The notes under the pieces were generated by a model. It did no database searches and was not told the origin of the DNA. It worked only from the letters and a program-made list of their open reading frames with translations. A program made the translations under genes and the position numbers. From Pavlovales sp. CCMP2436 (lineage: Eukaryota > Haptophyta > Pavlovophyceae > Pavlovales), in assembly GCA_026770615.1 (NCBI GenBank), contig MU631358.1, forward strand, positions 379,267 to 396,031: a stretch of 16,765 nt of DNA, read 5' to 3'. Of the stretch, positions 15,468 through 16,765 are shown piece by piece. Within the stretch, counting starts at the first letter, position 1, and every line of letters begins with the position of its first letter.

Positions 15468-16726
15468 TTTATTCCACTCGAGTCCTCTCATCGTCGTCGG
15501 TTCATAACGACGTCACTTTCGCAAGTGAATCCGCCGTTCCAGTAGGTCTTCAGTTGCGCCTGAGCTGCTTGACCACCACTGAAAATATGTATATTGTGCG
15601 GTTGCCGGACACGCCGATGTCCTTGCCATATTGTCGCCGCCGCCGCCTTACATGTGCCGCTGCCGTCCTCGTCCCAACCGCCCACGTTTAACTTCCACCA
15701 CAGCTTGCTGTCTCCTTATCTCGAGCTGCTGCGGCTGCCGCTGCCATCACCACCACGCTCACACCCGCAATGTCACCTCACCCCTCTCACCTCTTCCCAC
15801 TGTTTTAGTTTCGTCAGTTCTTTATTTCCTGCTTATTATCCGTGGGTCAGACTGCCATCTGTTGTTTTAAAGTGTGCCTTCCTTTCATCGATGGAGAATT
15901 CGCATTTTGCGTCGTTTCTCCGATGCGCGACTCCGTGATAAGCCCAGGTAGGGATTTTACGGTAGCTCCAGGACGGGCTGTCCACCCATTATAATTACCG
16001 TTTGCGCTGTATGGTGAGAGGCCGTCCAGTGGCTCAGCGCGGTAGATAGCGATGAATTTATGGACTTGCTCTTGCTCCAATCTCTTGATCAGCACCACAT
16101 CCTTGCCTACGCGTGTGGCGATGCTGTGGAGCATGTTATCGTTAATTCATGCTGCCTGATTTGGCCCGTAGTGTGGCGGCCCGTACTTTGCTTGCGCTAC
16201 AATTGGCCAAATGTTACTGATTAGCCTGTGGTCAAGGTTGTTGCCCATAGGGTCACCTACATTCTCCAGTCTACGTAGATATTCAACTGCTCCTGGACGT
16301 GTTGCGGGAGGCTGCGGACAAGTGTGATTGCTGTGATTGCCGCATTTCGTAGTGCTATGGCTGCCTCCCGGCTAACCGTCCTTCCTGCACTTCTCAGCAT
16401 GCAGCGTAGGGGAGGCAGTTTCCATCACCTTGTATGCTGACGGGGGTAAGGTTTACACTTGCCAGTAGCGTTCTCAGGCTGCCAGCCAGTTCACTTCTCT
16501 GTTCTGCTAGCCTTTCTTCCTGCTGCCCGTGGGCCCGCTGGTTTGGGTGGTGAGGGGTTAGGCCTTGCGTTAGGTGCCCCGGGAATTATTGGCCCAACTA
16601 GGCCAGTGCCAATATTATACGCCTCTCTTGGGCGGGGGGCAGATCGGGCTTGCCTGCCCCTGAGTGACTATGAGTCCTTGCAGGAAACACCTTTCTAATG
16701 TTGTTGTCTCTAATGACAAGCATGTA
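15468..16726 (-). mobile_element. OTU-protease-encoding dispersed element, copy B
   Basis: The inverse complement aligns with copy A from TTACATGCTTG (16726 end) to CTCGAGTGGAATAAA (15468 end). Substitutions and small indels are spread throughout. The AATAAA at the 3' end is retained, and the flanks differ from copy A, which defines the element's limits to within a few bases. Confidence 0.85.
15836..16720 (-). pseudogene. Decayed OTU-like cysteine protease ORF, copy B
   Basis: Read on the - strand, the Cys box SIQGDGNCLPYA is present (Cys codon 16415-16417) and is in frame with the upstream stretch LLASVNLTPV, unlike copy A. A 2-base insertion after PYA then brings a stop. Downstream, HSIATRVGKDVVLIKRLEQE then VHKFIAIYRAE stays open over a region that is shifted in copy A. 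The His box reads SIDERKAHFKTTDGSL, followed by a stop at 15836-15838, equivalent to copy A's. The lesions differ between the copies, so each decayed independently from an intact ancestor. Confidence 0.7.
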
Positions 16727-16765
16727 ACATTATTTACGTGGGCGGGGCGGGACAGGGAGGTGGGG

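Noticed and set aside
1..16765. CRISPR array, phage or bacterial defence island
   Set aside because: The spliced genes, ISD11, MAK16 and MITEs identify a eukaryotic nuclear genome, and no regularly spaced repeats with unique spacers occur.

Overview
The window is nuclear DNA from a eukaryote, most likely a unicellular alga or a similar protist. The evidence is spliced genes with GT-AG introns, GC-rich exons set in AT-rich, homopolymer-rich noncoding DNA, and a dense load of small transposable elements. The coding style (Ala/Arg/Leu-rich ARM repeats) and the GTGCG donors of one gene recall haptophyte or pelagophyte-like algae, but the lineage cannot be fixed from this sequence alone. I see no prokaryotic operons, CRISPR arrays or rRNA.

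Four protein genes are supported, all on the + strand. (1) 54-2222 is the 3' part of a gene encoding a discoidin / F5/8 type C domain in three exons. Its middle exon has partial copies of its own acceptor edge upstream and of its own donor edge downstream. (2) 4199-6208 is a single-exon ARM-repeat plus BTB protein. Its repeats are exact 123-bp DNA units, and it carries two small frame breaks that cancel. (3) 7703-7975 is intact ISD11/LYRM4, the LYR-family partner of the mitochondrial cysteine desulfurase. (4) 9717-12135 is a complete five-exon MAK16, a pre-60S ribosome biogenesis factor. A weak candidate gene start (TATA box, ATG, donor) lies at 12613-12702.

The rest is mobile or repetitive. 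A 908-bp terminal-inverted-repeat (TIR) element lies at 2416-3323, a 181-bp MITE at 3656-3836, and a 477-bp TIR element with a TTAT target duplication at 6767-7243. A 649-bp TIR element lies at 13350-13998. A three-copy MITE family with TA duplications lies at 3992, 13545 and 14510. A dispersed element encoding a decayed OTU-like cysteine protease has copies at 8332-9614 (+), about 14250-14855 (+, decayed) and 15468-16726 (-). Two further short repeat families have copies near 1424, 3543, 7388, 14893 and 15113. Fold-back sequences sit inside introns of both spliced genes.

The four genes do not form a pathway: ISD11 serves mitochondrial Fe-S assembly and MAK16 serves nucleolar ribosome assembly. 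Their common feature is tight packing against mobile elements. One MITE ends 40 bp before the ARM-BTB start codon, a repeat ends about 100 bp before ISD11, and an OTU element ends about 100 bp before MAK16. The observations I rate highest are the exon-edge copies, the OTU element, and the MITE whose empty target site is preserved in a sister repeat in the same window.
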